NCBI GenBank assembly: GCA_963791545.1
Contig: CAWBSR010000017.1
Coordinates: forward strand, 124,001 to 188,000
DNA from: JALYXV01 sp963791545
GTDB lineage: Bacteria > Actinomycetota > Acidimicrobiia > Acidimicrobiales > Palsa-688
DNA: 64,000 nucleotides
Direction: 5' to 3'
The notes below the pieces were generated by a model, which worked only from the letters and a program-made list of their open reading frames with translations, ran no database searches and was not told where the DNA came from. Both the position numbers and the translations under genes were made by a program. This document shows, one piece after another, positions 34,605 to 43,745 of this stretch. Numbering within the stretch: position 1 is the stretch's first letter; each line of letters starts with the position of its first letter.

Positions 34605-35950
34605 AGAGGCGGGCCACGGCACTGCGTGTCCTGGTGGCCGCGGCCACGATCGTCGCGGCCGAACTGGCCGTGGCAACGCCCGCCTCCGCCCACACCGTCG
34701 GTGGCGTCGCCCCGAGCGACTACCAGAGCACCATCGTCGGGCTCACCCCGCCCGCCGCGGGAATCACCGTCCGGCTCCTCGACCTGGGCCGACGTATCCA
34801 GCTCACCAACACCGCCTCCGCCGACCTGATCGTGGTCGGCTACCAGCGAGAGGACTACCTGCGTATCGGGCCGGGCGGCGTGTACCAGAACATTCACTCC
34901 CCGGCCGTCTACCAGAACCGCCCGCTCCCGCCCGGTGGCGCTGCCACCACGCTTCCTTTTATCGCCCAGCCACAAGCCGCCCCCGAATGGCAAAAGATCA
35001 GCTCCGGTCACACCACCACCTGGTCGGACCGCCGCACCCGATGGGAGGGGCCCCGGCCACCGGCGGTCGCGCACAACCCGAGGAGAGTGACGGCGGTCGC
35101 GGGATGGTCCATCCCGCTCCGCCAAGGCGCCGTCACCCTCCACCTGCAAGGCCGCATCGTCTGGGTCCCCCGGCCCAACCCGCTGCCCTGGGCCGCTGTC
35201 GCCGTGGCGCTCTTCTTCCTCGCCGCGGGCGTCGGCCGGACACGATGGTGGGGACCGGGTGTCGCCACCCTCCTCGCTCTGCTCGTGGCCGTCGACATCG
35301 CCCGCAGCTACGCCGCCGCTCTCATCAGTGGCGGACCGATCACCGTCGAGCTCTTCCGGACACTGACCGCCGGCGTGGTCGGGTCGATCCTGTGGGCCCT
35401 CGGGGCCTGGGCGATCGCCCTACTCCAAACGGGCCGGGAACGCGGGCTGCTCATGGGCGCTATCGCCGGCCTCGGGATCGGGCTCTTCAGCGGCCTCATC
35501 GACCTTCCCTACCTGCTCCACTCCCAAATACCGGTCTCCGCGCCCACCGGGATCGCCCGAGCCGGCGTCGCCGTCACCACCGGCCTCGGGTTCGGAGTCG
35601 CCACAGCCTGCGTCCTACGATTCCGCCGCCTGCCCGTCGAGCAACGCGACGAGTTGCGAGGCAAGACCAGAGCATGCGAATCCGGCCCCGAGACGACCGA
35701 GCACAAGGAACGCACCGGAGATGCCTTGGGGTTCAGCCGAACGGTCGCAGTCCTGGTCCTCAACGCCGAAGCCTTCCTTCGCCACCCCGCCGGGTATGCC
35801 GGGCGCCGAGCGTTACGCTCAGCTTGGCCGACCTACCGGGCCAGTATCCGCCGCCAGTTCGGCCAGCATCTCGACGAGACCCAGCTGCGTCAGGTCGCGG
35901 AACTTCTCGGACGCGTCATCGCCGCCCACCCAGCCCGATCAGAGCGGTAG
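34601..35950 (+). CDS. Exported multi-helix membrane protein with helical tail, last gene of copper-type operon
   Basis: 449 residues. A signal peptide ends ASAHTVGGVAPSDYQS; His-Thr-Val-Gly-Gly at the mature N-terminus recalls actinobacterial proteins encoded beside CopC/CopD. An extracellular beta domain (residues 30-190, with SADLIVVGYQREDYLRIGPG and SSGHTTTWSDRRTRW) precedes about six membrane helices (195-350). The last 75 residues (TYRASIRRQFGQHLDETQLR, QVAELLGRVIAAH) form a cytosolic helical module resembling the dimerisation end of MarR regulators. ATGA overlap with the preceding gene. The tail could be a fusion or a coincidental resemblance. Confidence 0.7.
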   Translation: MKRRATALRVLVAAATIVAAELAVATPASAHTVGGVAPSDYQSTIVGLTPPAAGITVRLLDLGRRIQLTNTASADLIVVGYQREDYLRIGPGGVYQNIHSPAVYQNRPLPPGGAATTLPFIAQPQAAPEWQKISSGHTTTWSDRRTRWEGPRPPAVAHNPRRVTAVAGWSIPLRQGAVTLHLQGRIVWVPRPNPLPWAAVAVALFFLAAGVGRTRWWGPGVATLLALLVAVDIARSYAAALISGGPITVELFRTLTAGVVGSILWALGAWAIALLQTGRERGLLMGAIAGLGIGLFSGLIDLPYLLHSQIPVSAPTGIARAGVAVTTGLGFGVATACVLRFRRLPVEQRDELRGKTRACESGPETTEHKERTGDALGFSRTVAVLVLNAEAFLRHPAGYAGRRALRSAWPTYRASIRRQFGQHLDETQLRQVAELLGRVIAAHPARSER

Positions 35951-36117
35951 CACCCACTCCTGGGCTGATCGCGCCGTCGAACGGGCTCAGTTCCTGGGGC
36001 CGAGGTCGCCGACCGCGGCGCCGAGGACCCCCTGTGCGATCGTGGCGTTTGCTCCGCCCTGGAGAGCGCCCCCACCCAGCATTGAGGGCGGGCGCAGCAT
36101 CGCCTTACGGTGGAGCC

Positions 36118-36633
36118 GTGATCCTGCCCAAGGACCGCGACCCCCGGTTCATCACCATCCGCCGCGGGGGGACCCTCACGGACTGCGACCATTGGCTCTT
36201 GGCTCTGTGGGCGGCCGCGTGCGCCGAGCACGTTCTGCACCTTTTCGAGTCGGTGCAGCCCTCGGACTCCCGGCCTCGTCAGGCGATCGAACAGATTCGG
36301 GCATGGGCTCGCGGCGAGATCAGGATGTCTCAGTCCCGCGCCGCGGGCGGCCATGCCATGGCTGCGGCAAGAGTACTGAGCGGATCCGCCCGTCACGCAG
36401 CATTCGCAGCCGGCCAAGCCGCCGTGGTGGCGCATGTCGCGGCTCACGAGCTCGGTGCTGCGGCCTACGCGATCCGCGCGGCGCGCGCGGCGGCGCCCGC
36501 AGGCCAGGCTGACAGCGCCGGACGGCTCGAGTGCCGTTGGCAGCGCGATCAGCTACCGGATGCAATTCGCGAACTCGTTCTGGACGATCAGCGCTTGCGC
36601 AACGAAATCTGCTGGTCGGCCTTCGACTGTTGA
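36118..36633 (+). CDS. Imm5-like putative immunity protein
   Basis: 171 residues from a GTG. DHWLLALWAAACAEHVLHLFE, RPRQAIEQIRAWARGEI and the Ala/His-rich helices (AAFAAGQAAVVAHVAAHELGAAAYA) match the Imm5-type immunity family of polymorphic toxin systems. The fold is all helical and cytosolic. No toxin gene with a matching nuclease or deaminase domain is near, so it is an orphan: either a defence against toxins of kin or a relic. The last line (WQRDQLPDAIRELVLDDQRL) is the usual C-terminus. Confidence 0.75.
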   Translation: MILPKDRDPRFITIRRGGTLTDCDHWLLALWAAACAEHVLHLFESVQPSDSRPRQAIEQIRAWARGEIRMSQSRAAGGHAMAAARVLSGSARHAAFAAGQAAVVAHVAAHELGAAAYAIRAARAAAPAGQADSAGRLECRWQRDQLPDAIRELVLDDQRLRNEICWSAFDC

Positions 36634-36703
36634 CAGCACCGCTGGATGGGACGTTGGTCGTCGTAGTGCCGTGACCTGCGGCGATGCCGGCACCGGCCTG
36701 ACG

Positions 36704-37228
36704 TCAGAACCTGAAGCGAGTCAGGCCGCCAGGCTCCGTGCCCAGCACGACAGTCGCCGAGCGTGGGTCGAGGCGATACACGTTCCACGGCGGCGGTCCT
36801 TGCGACGGTGCGTTGAACGGGGCGGTAATGCCAGAGCCGCCCTCGTCGGGTTCCGCCGGCCAACCGCTGTCTGCCCATGCCTTCGCGATGCGCGCCACGA
36901 CACCGGGCTCGGTCACCCGCGTTGCGTCACCCTCAAAGACGACGTCTGCGTCGCGAATCGATACCGCGATCGAGCAGCGCGGATCGCGCGCAAGGTTGCG
37001 GCCCTTCCGGGTGCCCGTACCCGTCTGGAACCAGAACGTGCCGTCCAGCCACAGGGCGCCGACCGCGGTTACGTGCGGGCCGCCATCGTGGTTGATTGTC
37101 GCGAGCCATGTTGTGCGAGCGTTGTGGGCGTCCGGTGCCGGTGCCGACCCCGCGTCGAGCTTGTCGGTCACGGCGTCCCAGTTCACTGGCGGCAGCCCGT
37201 CCGCAGCACCCAAGTTGACGATCTCCAT
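36704..37228 (-). CDS. Pyridoxamine 5'-phosphate oxidase-fold flavoprotein
   Basis: 174 residues from the ATG preceded by GAAAGGA. The split-barrel pattern of PPOX/FMN or F420-binding proteins is visible: RTTWLATINHDGGPHVTAVGALW, FWFQTGTGTRKGRNLARDP, CSIAVSIRDADVVFEGDATRV, ending WNVYRLDPRSATVVLGTEPGGLTRFRF. In actinobacteria this layout is typical of F420- or FMN-dependent reductases of unknown substrate. Monocistronic, convergent with the Imm5-like gene. Confidence 0.85.
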   Translation of the reverse strand: MEIVNLGAADGLPPVNWDAVTDKLDAGSAPAPDAHNARTTWLATINHDGGPHVTAVGALWLDGTFWFQTGTGTRKGRNLARDPRCSIAVSIRDADVVFEGDATRVTEPGVVARIAKAWADSGWPAEPDEGGSGITAPFNAPSQGPPPWNVYRLDPRSATVVLGTEPGGLTRFRF

Positions 37229-37453
37229 GGCCCGTTCCTTTCGTAGTCCGACAGCGTGTAACAGCGTGTCGGAGATCAGACGTGCAGTGATCCGCAGAGT
37301 CATCGCGCATGAGGGAGTCGCGCAGATTGGCATGATCGGCATCCGGGACCCAGGGCATCGGCAGGCTAGCTGCCCACGCCGGCGTTGGACGCCGCCACAT
37401 GGAAACGGAACTGTCCGCCGGCCAGTGGCCAGGCCGGATCTACCGGGTGGAAC

Positions 37454-37975
37454 CTACGGGACCAATCGAGGATGCACGAGGTCGGACAGGTGCCGCAGGG
37501 AGTTGTCGAGGTGGTCCTGCCGGAACGGCGGGAACTGGAGGTATTCGCGCACGTGGGGCGGGACCGCTGACCAGTCGTACGTCAGCGTCACCGTCGTCCG
37601 CGATGGGCCAGTCGCCTCGAGGTCGTAGCGCCAGATCCAGCCGCCGAAGCTGAGGTCTCCGGTCTCGGGCGACTCCTCCCCGGGCTGCCACGCGATGGCG
37701 CGCGGCTCGTCGAACACCTCAACCCGGTTGGCGATCTTGTAGTCCTTGTCCGGGTGGTCCTCGTGGTACATCGCCATCCGGAACACCTGGCCGGCGGCGG
37801 TGATGCGATCGCCGTTCAGGGACTCGCGCACCCAGCCGGTGCCGTCGATGTCGGCGTGGGCCGACGGGTCGGCCAGCACCGCGAAGATCGCCTCCGGAGC
37901 GGCCTCGATCGTGGTGGACGCGGTCACGCGCTCGTCTTCCATAACCGTGAGACGGCCCGCCGGGGCCGAACTCAT
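37454..37975 (-). CDS. SRPBCC-superfamily (START/Bet v1-like) protein
   Basis: 173 residues (an ATG at 37942 would give 162). VTASTTIEAAPEAIFAVLADPSAHADIDGTGWV is the standard polyketide-cyclase/SRPBCC N-terminus, FDEPRAIAWQPGEES follows, and the domain closes with a helix VREYLQFPPFRQDHLDNSLRHL. These proteins form a hydrophobic pocket for lipids or aromatic ligands; the ligand here is unknown. It lies 225 bp downstream-strand from the flavoprotein and is probably a separate transcript. Confidence 0.82.
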   Translation of the reverse strand: MSSAPAGRLTVMEDERVTASTTIEAAPEAIFAVLADPSAHADIDGTGWVRESLNGDRITAAGQVFRMAMYHEDHPDKDYKIANRVEVFDEPRAIAWQPGEESPETGDLSFGGWIWRYDLEATGPSRTTVTLTYDWSAVPPHVREYLQFPPFRQDHLDNSLRHLSDLVHPRLVP

Positions 37976-38254
37976 CGCGGCACGGCCGCCGGCCGGTCGG
38001 GTGTCGGACGGGTGCTCCAGGAACCCGCTCGCACCGCGACTCCGAGGTCGTCAGGCGGGTGTGAACTGTTGTTGGTGTCCCTCGACATCTGTGGTCTCCC
38101 CGGTTAAGGATGGTGGGCCGGTGGTGGCCCCAGGGAGCTGGTTTGGCGCGGAGGAGGGTCATGTCCTCGAGCCGCCGGCCAATGTTCGCCTCGGGCATGA
38201 CAAACCAGTACGAGTAGGCGTATCTCAATTGCCGATGGGGTACAGCGGCGTGCA

Positions 38255-39919
38255 ATGGCTACTGCACTTCGCCCCCGCCACTTGCGCCGATATCGTGACA
38301 TTGCACGCCTTTTGGTCCGCCACGGGGGGTCGAGGCTGGTCCGCCAGGTGGGTCTCGACGCGTGCCTCGATGACGATGAGGCTGATGTCGCGGCCGACGC
38401 GGCCGAGCTGACCGACGATCTGGAGGCCATGGGGCCGACGTTCATCAAGCTCGGCCAGCTACTCTCGACCCGCTCTGACCTCGTCTCGGCGCCCTACGCC
38501 AAAGCCTTGAGCCGCCTGCAGGACAATGTGGCCCCGTTCAGCTATGCCGAAGTGGAACGCATCGTCGAGGAGGAGCTGGGAGTCCGCATCTCCAAGGCGT
38601 TCGCCAGCTTCGATGACCAACCGCTGGCGTCGGCCTCGCTGGGTCAGGTCCACAGGGCCGTGATGCGCGACGGCCGCCAGGTTGTGGTCAAGGTGCAGCG
38701 GCCGGGCATCCGGCCCCGCATCGCCGAGGACATGGAGGCTTTGGCCGAACTGGCCAGCTTCGCGGACGAGCACACCGAAGCCGGGCGTCGCTACGGCTTC
38801 AGCCAGCTCTTCGACCAGTTCCGCCGGTCCCTCGAGGCCGAACTCGACTACCGGCGGGAGGCGAGCAACCTGGTGCGGTTGCGGGGCATCGTGGAGCGAT
38901 ACGACCGCTTGGTCATCCCGGCGCCCATCGCCGATTTCACCACCTCGGTGCTGCTCACGATGGAATACATCGAAGGCTGCAAGGTGACCGACATCGGGCC
39001 GCTCCGCCGGCTCGACCTCGACGGGACCGGTCTCGCCGACCAGCTGTTCCAGGCGTATCTGGACCAGATCCTGGTCGAGGGCTTCTTCCACGCCGATCCC
39101 CACCCGGGAAACGTGCTGCTGACCAACGACGGCCGGCTGGCGATGGTCGACCTCGGCATGGTCGCCCGCATCCCCAAGGCGATGCGAGAGATGCTGGTCA
39201 AGCTTCTGCTGGCCCTGAGCGAGGGCGACGGCCTGGCGGCGGCCGAGACTGCGATTGCGCTGGGCGAAGCCGTCGATGGGTTCGACCGCGAGCGGTTCTG
39301 CGCCGAAGCGGCCCAACTGGTTGAGGGCAACCAGGGCCTGACTGTCGGCGACCTGGACGCCGGCACGCTGGTCATGGCGATCATGCGGACCTCCGGTGAC
39401 AACGGTTTGCGACTGCCCGCCGAGCTGTCGATGCTGGGCAAGGCGCTGCTCAACCTCGACCAGGTGGCCAACACCCTCGACCCGGAATTCGAGCCAGACG
39501 CCGCCATACGGGCCCACGCCGACGAGATTATGGAAGGCCAGATGCGGGCCTCATCGGGCAGCGTTTTCACGGCGCTGCTGGAGGCCAAGGATTTCGCCGA
39601 GCAGTTCCCGAGCCGGGTCAACAAGGTGATGGACGCCCTGGCGCAGGGAGATTTCCAGGTGCATGTCCGGGCATTTGACGAGGCCGAGATGTTGCGGGGG
39701 CTGCAGAAGCTGGCCAACCGGCTGACCATGGGTCTGGTGCTGGCCGCCCTGATCGTCGGCGCCGCCATGTTGATGCGGGTGCCCACGACGTCGACGCTTT
39801 TCGGCTATCCGTCGGTCGCCATTGTGTGCTTCCTGGCCGCCGGCGGCGGCGGGGCGTTGCTGCTTCTCTCCATCATGCGGTCCGATCGCAAGATCAAGGC
39901 CCGGACCGAGAAACGGTGA
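38255..39919 (+). CDS. AarF/UbiB (ABC1/ADCK) family protein kinase-like ATPase
   Basis: 554 residues. The KxGQ motif is intact (LGPTFIKLGQLLSTRSD variant MGPTFIKLGQ), the Ala-rich loop is ASLGQVHRA, the ATP Lys sits in VVVKVQRPG, and the catalytic part reads HADPHPGNVLLTNDG with MVDLGM in place of DFG. Two C-terminal helices (TMGLVLAALIVGAAMLMRV, VAIVCFLAAGGGGALLLLS) anchor it. UbiB-type ATPases act in isoprenoid-quinone or membrane-lipid handling. No quinone gene is adjacent. Confidence 0.93.
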   Translation: MATALRPRHLRRYRDIARLLVRHGGSRLVRQVGLDACLDDDEADVAADAAELTDDLEAMGPTFIKLGQLLSTRSDLVSAPYAKALSRLQDNVAPFSYAEVERIVEEELGVRISKAFASFDDQPLASASLGQVHRAVMRDGRQVVVKVQRPGIRPRIAEDMEALAELASFADEHTEAGRRYGFSQLFDQFRRSLEAELDYRREASNLVRLRGIVERYDRLVIPAPIADFTTSVLLTMEYIEGCKVTDIGPLRRLDLDGTGLADQLFQAYLDQILVEGFFHADPHPGNVLLTNDGRLAMVDLGMVARIPKAMREMLVKLLLALSEGDGLAAAETAIALGEAVDGFDRERFCAEAAQLVEGNQGLTVGDLDAGTLVMAIMRTSGDNGLRLPAELSMLGKALLNLDQVANTLDPEFEPDAAIRAHADEIMEGQMRASSGSVFTALLEAKDFAEQFPSRVNKVMDALAQGDFQVHVRAFDEAEMLRGLQKLANRLTMGLVLAALIVGAAMLMRVPTTSTLFGYPSVAIVCFLAAGGGGALLLLSIMRSDRKIKARTEKR

Positions 39920-39982
39920 TGAGCTCCGGCGGCCGCGGCCCGTCGAGGGTCCGGCTCGGGATCGGCTCGTCAGGTCTTCTCC

Positions 39983-39988
39983 TATCCT
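39983..39988 (+). promoter_or_regulatory. Candidate -10 box giving a leaderless mRNA
   Basis: TATCCT lies so that transcription would start 6-7 bases downstream, exactly at the ATG at 39995. No Shine-Dalgarno precedes that ATG. Leaderless starts are frequent in actinobacteria. No convincing -35 box is seen. Confidence 0.3.
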
Positions 39989-39994
39989 CACACT

Positions 39995-40753
39995 ATGCGG
40001 GTGAGCGCCTTGCGCCGGTATCCGGTCAAATCGATGCGGGGAGAGGCTCGATCGAGCATCGAATGCCGTGAGCGGGGCGTTGAGGGTGACCGGCGCTTCG
40101 GCGTTCTCGATATGGGATCGGGCCGGATCGTGTCGGCTAAGCGAGACGGGCGGCTGCTGCGGGCCCAAGCCCTCCTCGCCGGAGCGACCCTGACGATCCG
40201 CCTGCCAACTGGCGAGACTGCCCTGGGAACCGGACCGAGCGTCGACGTGGCGTTGACCGCCTGGTTGGGTCGGCCGGTCCGGCTGGTCGAGGTGCGAGCC
40301 GACGGTCGAGGCACCTACGAAATGCCATCCGACTTTGAAGACGACGACTCGGCGCCGGTTGTCTTCGAGGGCCCGTACGGCTCGTTCGTGGACAGCGGGC
40401 CGGTCCACGTACTGACGATGGCGAGCATCCGGGCCATGACGAATGAGCGTCCGGACCTGCAATGGGACGTGGCTCGATTCCGGCCGAACGTCATAATCGA
40501 CGGCGCCGGCGAGGGGCCGGTCGAGCAGCAGTGGATTGGGAGCCGCCTGACGGTTGGCGAAGTCGAACTCGAGATTTATAAACCGTGCGAGCGGTGCGTG
40601 ATGACGACGCGGCCCCAACCCGTTGGCGTCGAACACCAACTTGACGTCCTACGCCATATCAATGCCGCCCACCAGTCCCATCTCGGAGTACTTGCGTCGG
40701 TAATTCACGGTGGGCGGATTTCCGTTGGCGACGTGGGCACCCTAGCGCTTTAG
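39995..40753 (+). CDS. MOSC-domain protein (MOSC_N beta-barrel type)
   Basis: 252 residues. RRYPVKSMRGEARSS is the MOSC_N start, GVEGDRRFGVLD the typical turn, and ARFRPNVIID followed by YKPCERCVMTTRPQP holds the conserved Cys of MOSC domains. Such proteins carry sulphur or reduce N-hydroxylated compounds with a molybdenum cofactor (mARC/YcbX type). A MocA-like cofactor gene lies at the right edge of the window, so the cofactor pathway is probably present. Confidence 0.9.
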   Translation: MRVSALRRYPVKSMRGEARSSIECRERGVEGDRRFGVLDMGSGRIVSAKRDGRLLRAQALLAGATLTIRLPTGETALGTGPSVDVALTAWLGRPVRLVEVRADGRGTYEMPSDFEDDDSAPVVFEGPYGSFVDSGPVHVLTMASIRAMTNERPDLQWDVARFRPNVIIDGAGEGPVEQQWIGSRLTVGEVELEIYKPCERCVMTTRPQPVGVEHQLDVLRHINAAHQSHLGVLASVIHGGRISVGDVGTLAL

Positions 40754-40912
40754 ACCATTCAACCGAGTTAGGGCCGGCGCCGCGGAACTACACCGGGACG
40801 GCCCTCCACGTACGACAGCAGCGTGGAAGCACAGCAGCGGGCAATCGGGCCGCCTCCGCCGAGGACCGTTTGGGGTTGGTTCGATCAGCGCGCGAGACGT
40901 AGGTTGGCGCCG

Positions 40913-41869
40913 ATGATCGAAGTTCGTGATCTGAGCAAACGGTATGGCCACACCCGGGCGGTGGATCATTTGTCGTTCGCGGTTCGGCCCGGGGTGGTGA
41001 CCGGCTTTCTTGGTCCGAATGGAGCCGGCAAGTCGACAACGATGCGGCTGATCCTGGGCCTGGACCGGCCCGACGAGGGAACCGCCACGATCGGCGGTCG
41101 GCTCTATCGTGACCTGGTGGAGCCGCTTCGGGTGGTCGGGGCGCTGCTGGAGGCGAGGGCGGTGCACTCGGGCCGATCGGCCTACAACCACCTGCTCGTG
41201 TTGGCGCAAACCCAGGGCCTGCCCCGCCGGCGGGTGGACGAAGTGATCGACTTGATCGGATTGCATGATGTGGCCTCCAAGCGGGCCGGAGGTTTCTCGC
41301 TGGGAATGGGTCAACGACTCGGTATCGCGGCAGCCCTGCTAGGCGACCCCGAGGTGCTGGTCTTGGATGAGCCGGTCAATGGTCTCGACCCCGAAGGCAT
41401 TCGCTGGATCCGAAATCTGATGAAGCACCTGGCATCTGAGGGTCGCACCGTATTCGTCTCCAGTCATCTGATGAACGAAATGGCGGTCACTGCCGATCAC
41501 CTCGTCGTCATCGGCCGGGGCCGGCTGATCGCGGATTGCCCAACCGCGGAGTTCATCGCCCGAAGCTCCCACAAATCGGTGCGGGTTCTTGGGCCCGACC
41601 GGCTTCGCCTGGAGCAGGTGATCGCCGCTGAAGGCGGCCAAGTCGCCACCGGCGTAGACGGCGCGCTAACCGTCACGGGCGTCGCGGCGCCTCGAATTGG
41701 TGAACTAGCCGCCCGCGAGGGGCTGGTTCTTCACGAATTGACCCCGCAACTGGCGTCGCTGGAGGAAGCCTTCATGGAGTCGACTGGCGACAGCGTCGAA
41801 TACGGCGCCCAACCCCACCCCGGGGCACCCGAGTCTGTGCCGGCGTCGTCGGAGGTGGCCCGGTCGTGA
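40913..41869 (+). CDS. ABC transporter ATP-binding protein (DrrA/CcmA-like)
   Basis: 318 residues. Walker A GPNGAGKST, Q-loop region replaced by a short ARAVHSGRSA, signature FSLGMGQRLG, Walker B VLVLDEPVNGLD, and switch His in VSSHLMNEM. The C-terminal 90 residues form the small domain typical of drug or lipid exporters. GTG of the permease gene overlaps its stop, so the two subunits are co-translated. Confidence 0.95.
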   Translation: MIEVRDLSKRYGHTRAVDHLSFAVRPGVVTGFLGPNGAGKSTTMRLILGLDRPDEGTATIGGRLYRDLVEPLRVVGALLEARAVHSGRSAYNHLLVLAQTQGLPRRRVDEVIDLIGLHDVASKRAGGFSLGMGQRLGIAAALLGDPEVLVLDEPVNGLDPEGIRWIRNLMKHLASEGRTVFVSSHLMNEMAVTADHLVVIGRGRLIADCPTAEFIARSSHKSVRVLGPDRLRLEQVIAAEGGQVATGVDGALTVTGVAAPRIGELAAREGLVLHELTPQLASLEEAFMESTGDSVEYGAQPHPGAPESVPASSEVARS

Positions 41870-42693
41870 CGACTGCCGTGGCTCCTCCGGTCACCGGCGG
41901 TGGTGGCGCCAGAGATTTCAGCCGCCTGCTGCGAGCGGAATGGACCAAGCTGCGCTCGGTGCGCTCGACTATGTGGTCGCTGGTGTTGCTGGTCGTGTTG
42001 ACCCTCGGCTTCACCGCCTTGTTCACCTGGCTGACCGTCTCGGAGTGGGACAAGTCGACCGTCTCGCAGCAGCAAGCGGTCATCCTCGACCCGGTCGGGG
42101 TCATTCTGGGCGCCGGGTTTCAACTGAGCCAGCTCACTATCTGCGTCCTCGGCGTCTTGGTGATGGCGAGCGAGTACTCCACCGGCATGATCCGTTCCAG
42201 CTTGCTGGCCGTGCCCAAGCGGACCCCCATGCTCTGGGCCAAGTGCGTGGTATTCGCGGTGCTGGTCTTCGTTATCACCGAAATGACCGCGGTTGCGGCG
42301 TTTTTCGTCGGCGCTCCCATCCTCCACTCGAAGGCTCCGGTGGCATTGGGTGACCCCGGCGTAGTGCGAGCCATACTCGGCGCCGGGCTCTACCTCGGAC
42401 TACTGGCGCTTTTCGCCCTCGGCATCGGCGCTGTGATACGGCACACGGCCGGCGCCATTACCGGCATTGTCGGTTTTGTGCTCGTGCTCGCGCCCCTGTC
42501 GCAACTGCTGCCGGGCAGCCTCGGAAGGCACGTTCACGCGTACTTGCCCACTGAGGCCGGCCATTTGATTGCCCAAGCCCATCAAGCTCACAACGATCTC
42601 CTCAGTCCGTGGCAGGGATTCGCAGTGTTCTGCCTGTGGACCGCCGCCCTGCTCGCTCTGGCGGCCTACCTCCTGAAGCACCGGGACGCCTGA
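41866..42693 (+). CDS. ABC-2 type transporter permease
   Basis: 275 residues. The cytosolic start FSRLLRAEWTKLRSVRSTMW is the hallmark of actinobacterial ABC-2 permeases; six hydrophobic segments follow (WSLVLLVVLTLGFTALFTWL, LTICVLGVLVMASEYSTGMI, VVFAVLVFVITEMTAVAAFF and others). It forms an exporter with the preceding ATPase. Substrate not deducible; no regulator gene is adjacent. Confidence 0.93.
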   Translation: MTTAVAPPVTGGGGARDFSRLLRAEWTKLRSVRSTMWSLVLLVVLTLGFTALFTWLTVSEWDKSTVSQQQAVILDPVGVILGAGFQLSQLTICVLGVLVMASEYSTGMIRSSLLAVPKRTPMLWAKCVVFAVLVFVITEMTAVAAFFVGAPILHSKAPVALGDPGVVRAILGAGLYLGLLALFALGIGAVIRHTAGAITGIVGFVLVLAPLSQLLPGSLGRHVHAYLPTEAGHLIAQAHQAHNDLLSPWQGFAVFCLWTAALLALAAYLLKHRDA

Positions 42694-42716
42694 CCTCGCC
42701 CTGCCGCCCCCGGCGG

Positions 42717-43562
42717 ATGAGCCGCCCGCCAACGGATCCGCCGACATCGGGATCAGGTTCCCCCCGGGCAGGTGCCAGGGAAAACATCTCACCCGCGTCA
42801 GACGCATACGGGGCCCAGAGGACACTTGATATGGGGTTGGTAGTGGCGGGCGCGGTTCTCCTCTTCGGCTTCTTGGCGTTCGTGGGTCACGCCAGCCGCA
42901 CCCGGTCGGTCCCGGTGATCGTGCCCGCGATACCGACTCCGACAGTGACCATCCCCACCCCAGTAACGACTCCCGGGTCGAGCGCCGTCCCCGTGCTCGC
43001 GGCACCGCCAAATGCTCCCTGTCCCGCCCGCGACGGCTCCTCGCCGCACTACACAAAATTCTCGACAACACCGCGTCAATGTTTGAAATCGGGTACGCAT
43101 TATCGAGCCACTATCACAACCGACGCCGGTCGAATCGTCGTCGATCTCGACCAGACCGCGACGCCGAAGACCGTCAACAACTTCGTGTTCCTCGCCGGAT
43201 ATCATTACTTCGACGGCATCGTGTTCCACCGCGTGGTCACCGACTTCGTCGTGCAAGGCGGGGATCCCACCGGGACCGGAACGGGCGGCCCGGGCTACAC
43301 CTTCGCCGACGAGTTGCCCCCAGCAGGCGCCTACAAGGCGGGTAGCGTGGCGATGGCCAATGGTGGCGCAGACACCAATGGCAGCCAATTCTTCATCGTG
43401 ACGACCCCTCAGGGCGCCGGCCAGCTACAGCCCAACTACTCGCTGTTCGGACAGGTGACGCTTGGCATGGACGTCGTCGTGGCGATCAACAACGACGGCA
43501 GCCAGGCCGGAACACCATTGGTGCTCCACCACCTCGTCTCACTCAGGATTACGGCCAGCTGA
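42717..43562 (+). CDS. Membrane-anchored cyclophilin-type peptidyl-prolyl isomerase
   Basis: 281 residues from this ATG; another ATG at 42831 (MGLVVAG) would give 243 and may be the real start because the hydrophobic anchor (GLVVAGAVLLFGFLAFVG) begins there. After a Pro/Thr linker comes a cyclophilin domain: GRIVVDLDQTATPKTVNNFV, YHYFDGIVFHRVVTDFVVQGGDPTGTG (catalytic Arg) and NGSQFFIVTTPQ. It should assist folding of exported proteins. The gene follows the ABC operon by 23 bp but has no strong leader. Confidence 0.9.
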   Translation: MSRPPTDPPTSGSGSPRAGARENISPASDAYGAQRTLDMGLVVAGAVLLFGFLAFVGHASRTRSVPVIVPAIPTPTVTIPTPVTTPGSSAVPVLAAPPNAPCPARDGSSPHYTKFSTTPRQCLKSGTHYRATITTDAGRIVVDLDQTATPKTVNNFVFLAGYHYFDGIVFHRVVTDFVVQGGDPTGTGTGGPGYTFADELPPAGAYKAGSVAMANGGADTNGSQFFIVTTPQGAGQLQPNYSLFGQVTLGMDVVVAINNDGSQAGTPLVLHHLVSLRITAS

Positions 43563-43745
43563 CAGTACGGGGGGAAAAGGCCAGCGCTTGGTCACCCGGT
43601 CCCGCCGAGGCTTGGCAGGCGAAGGCGGTGAGGCGGTGGAGGTGAGGCGGTGGAGGCGGACCCTGAGAAGATCCCTGTTCAGAGCGATCGGGGTTTTTCA
43701 CCTTGAAGCGGTGCCATCGTCGCCCGATGGCGCGCGACGCCCTGG

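Noticed and set aside
43590..43670. GGCGGTGAGG-type purine-rich short repeats as a regulatory array
   Set aside because: The copies are irregular and short and fit simple-sequence drift between convergent genes.
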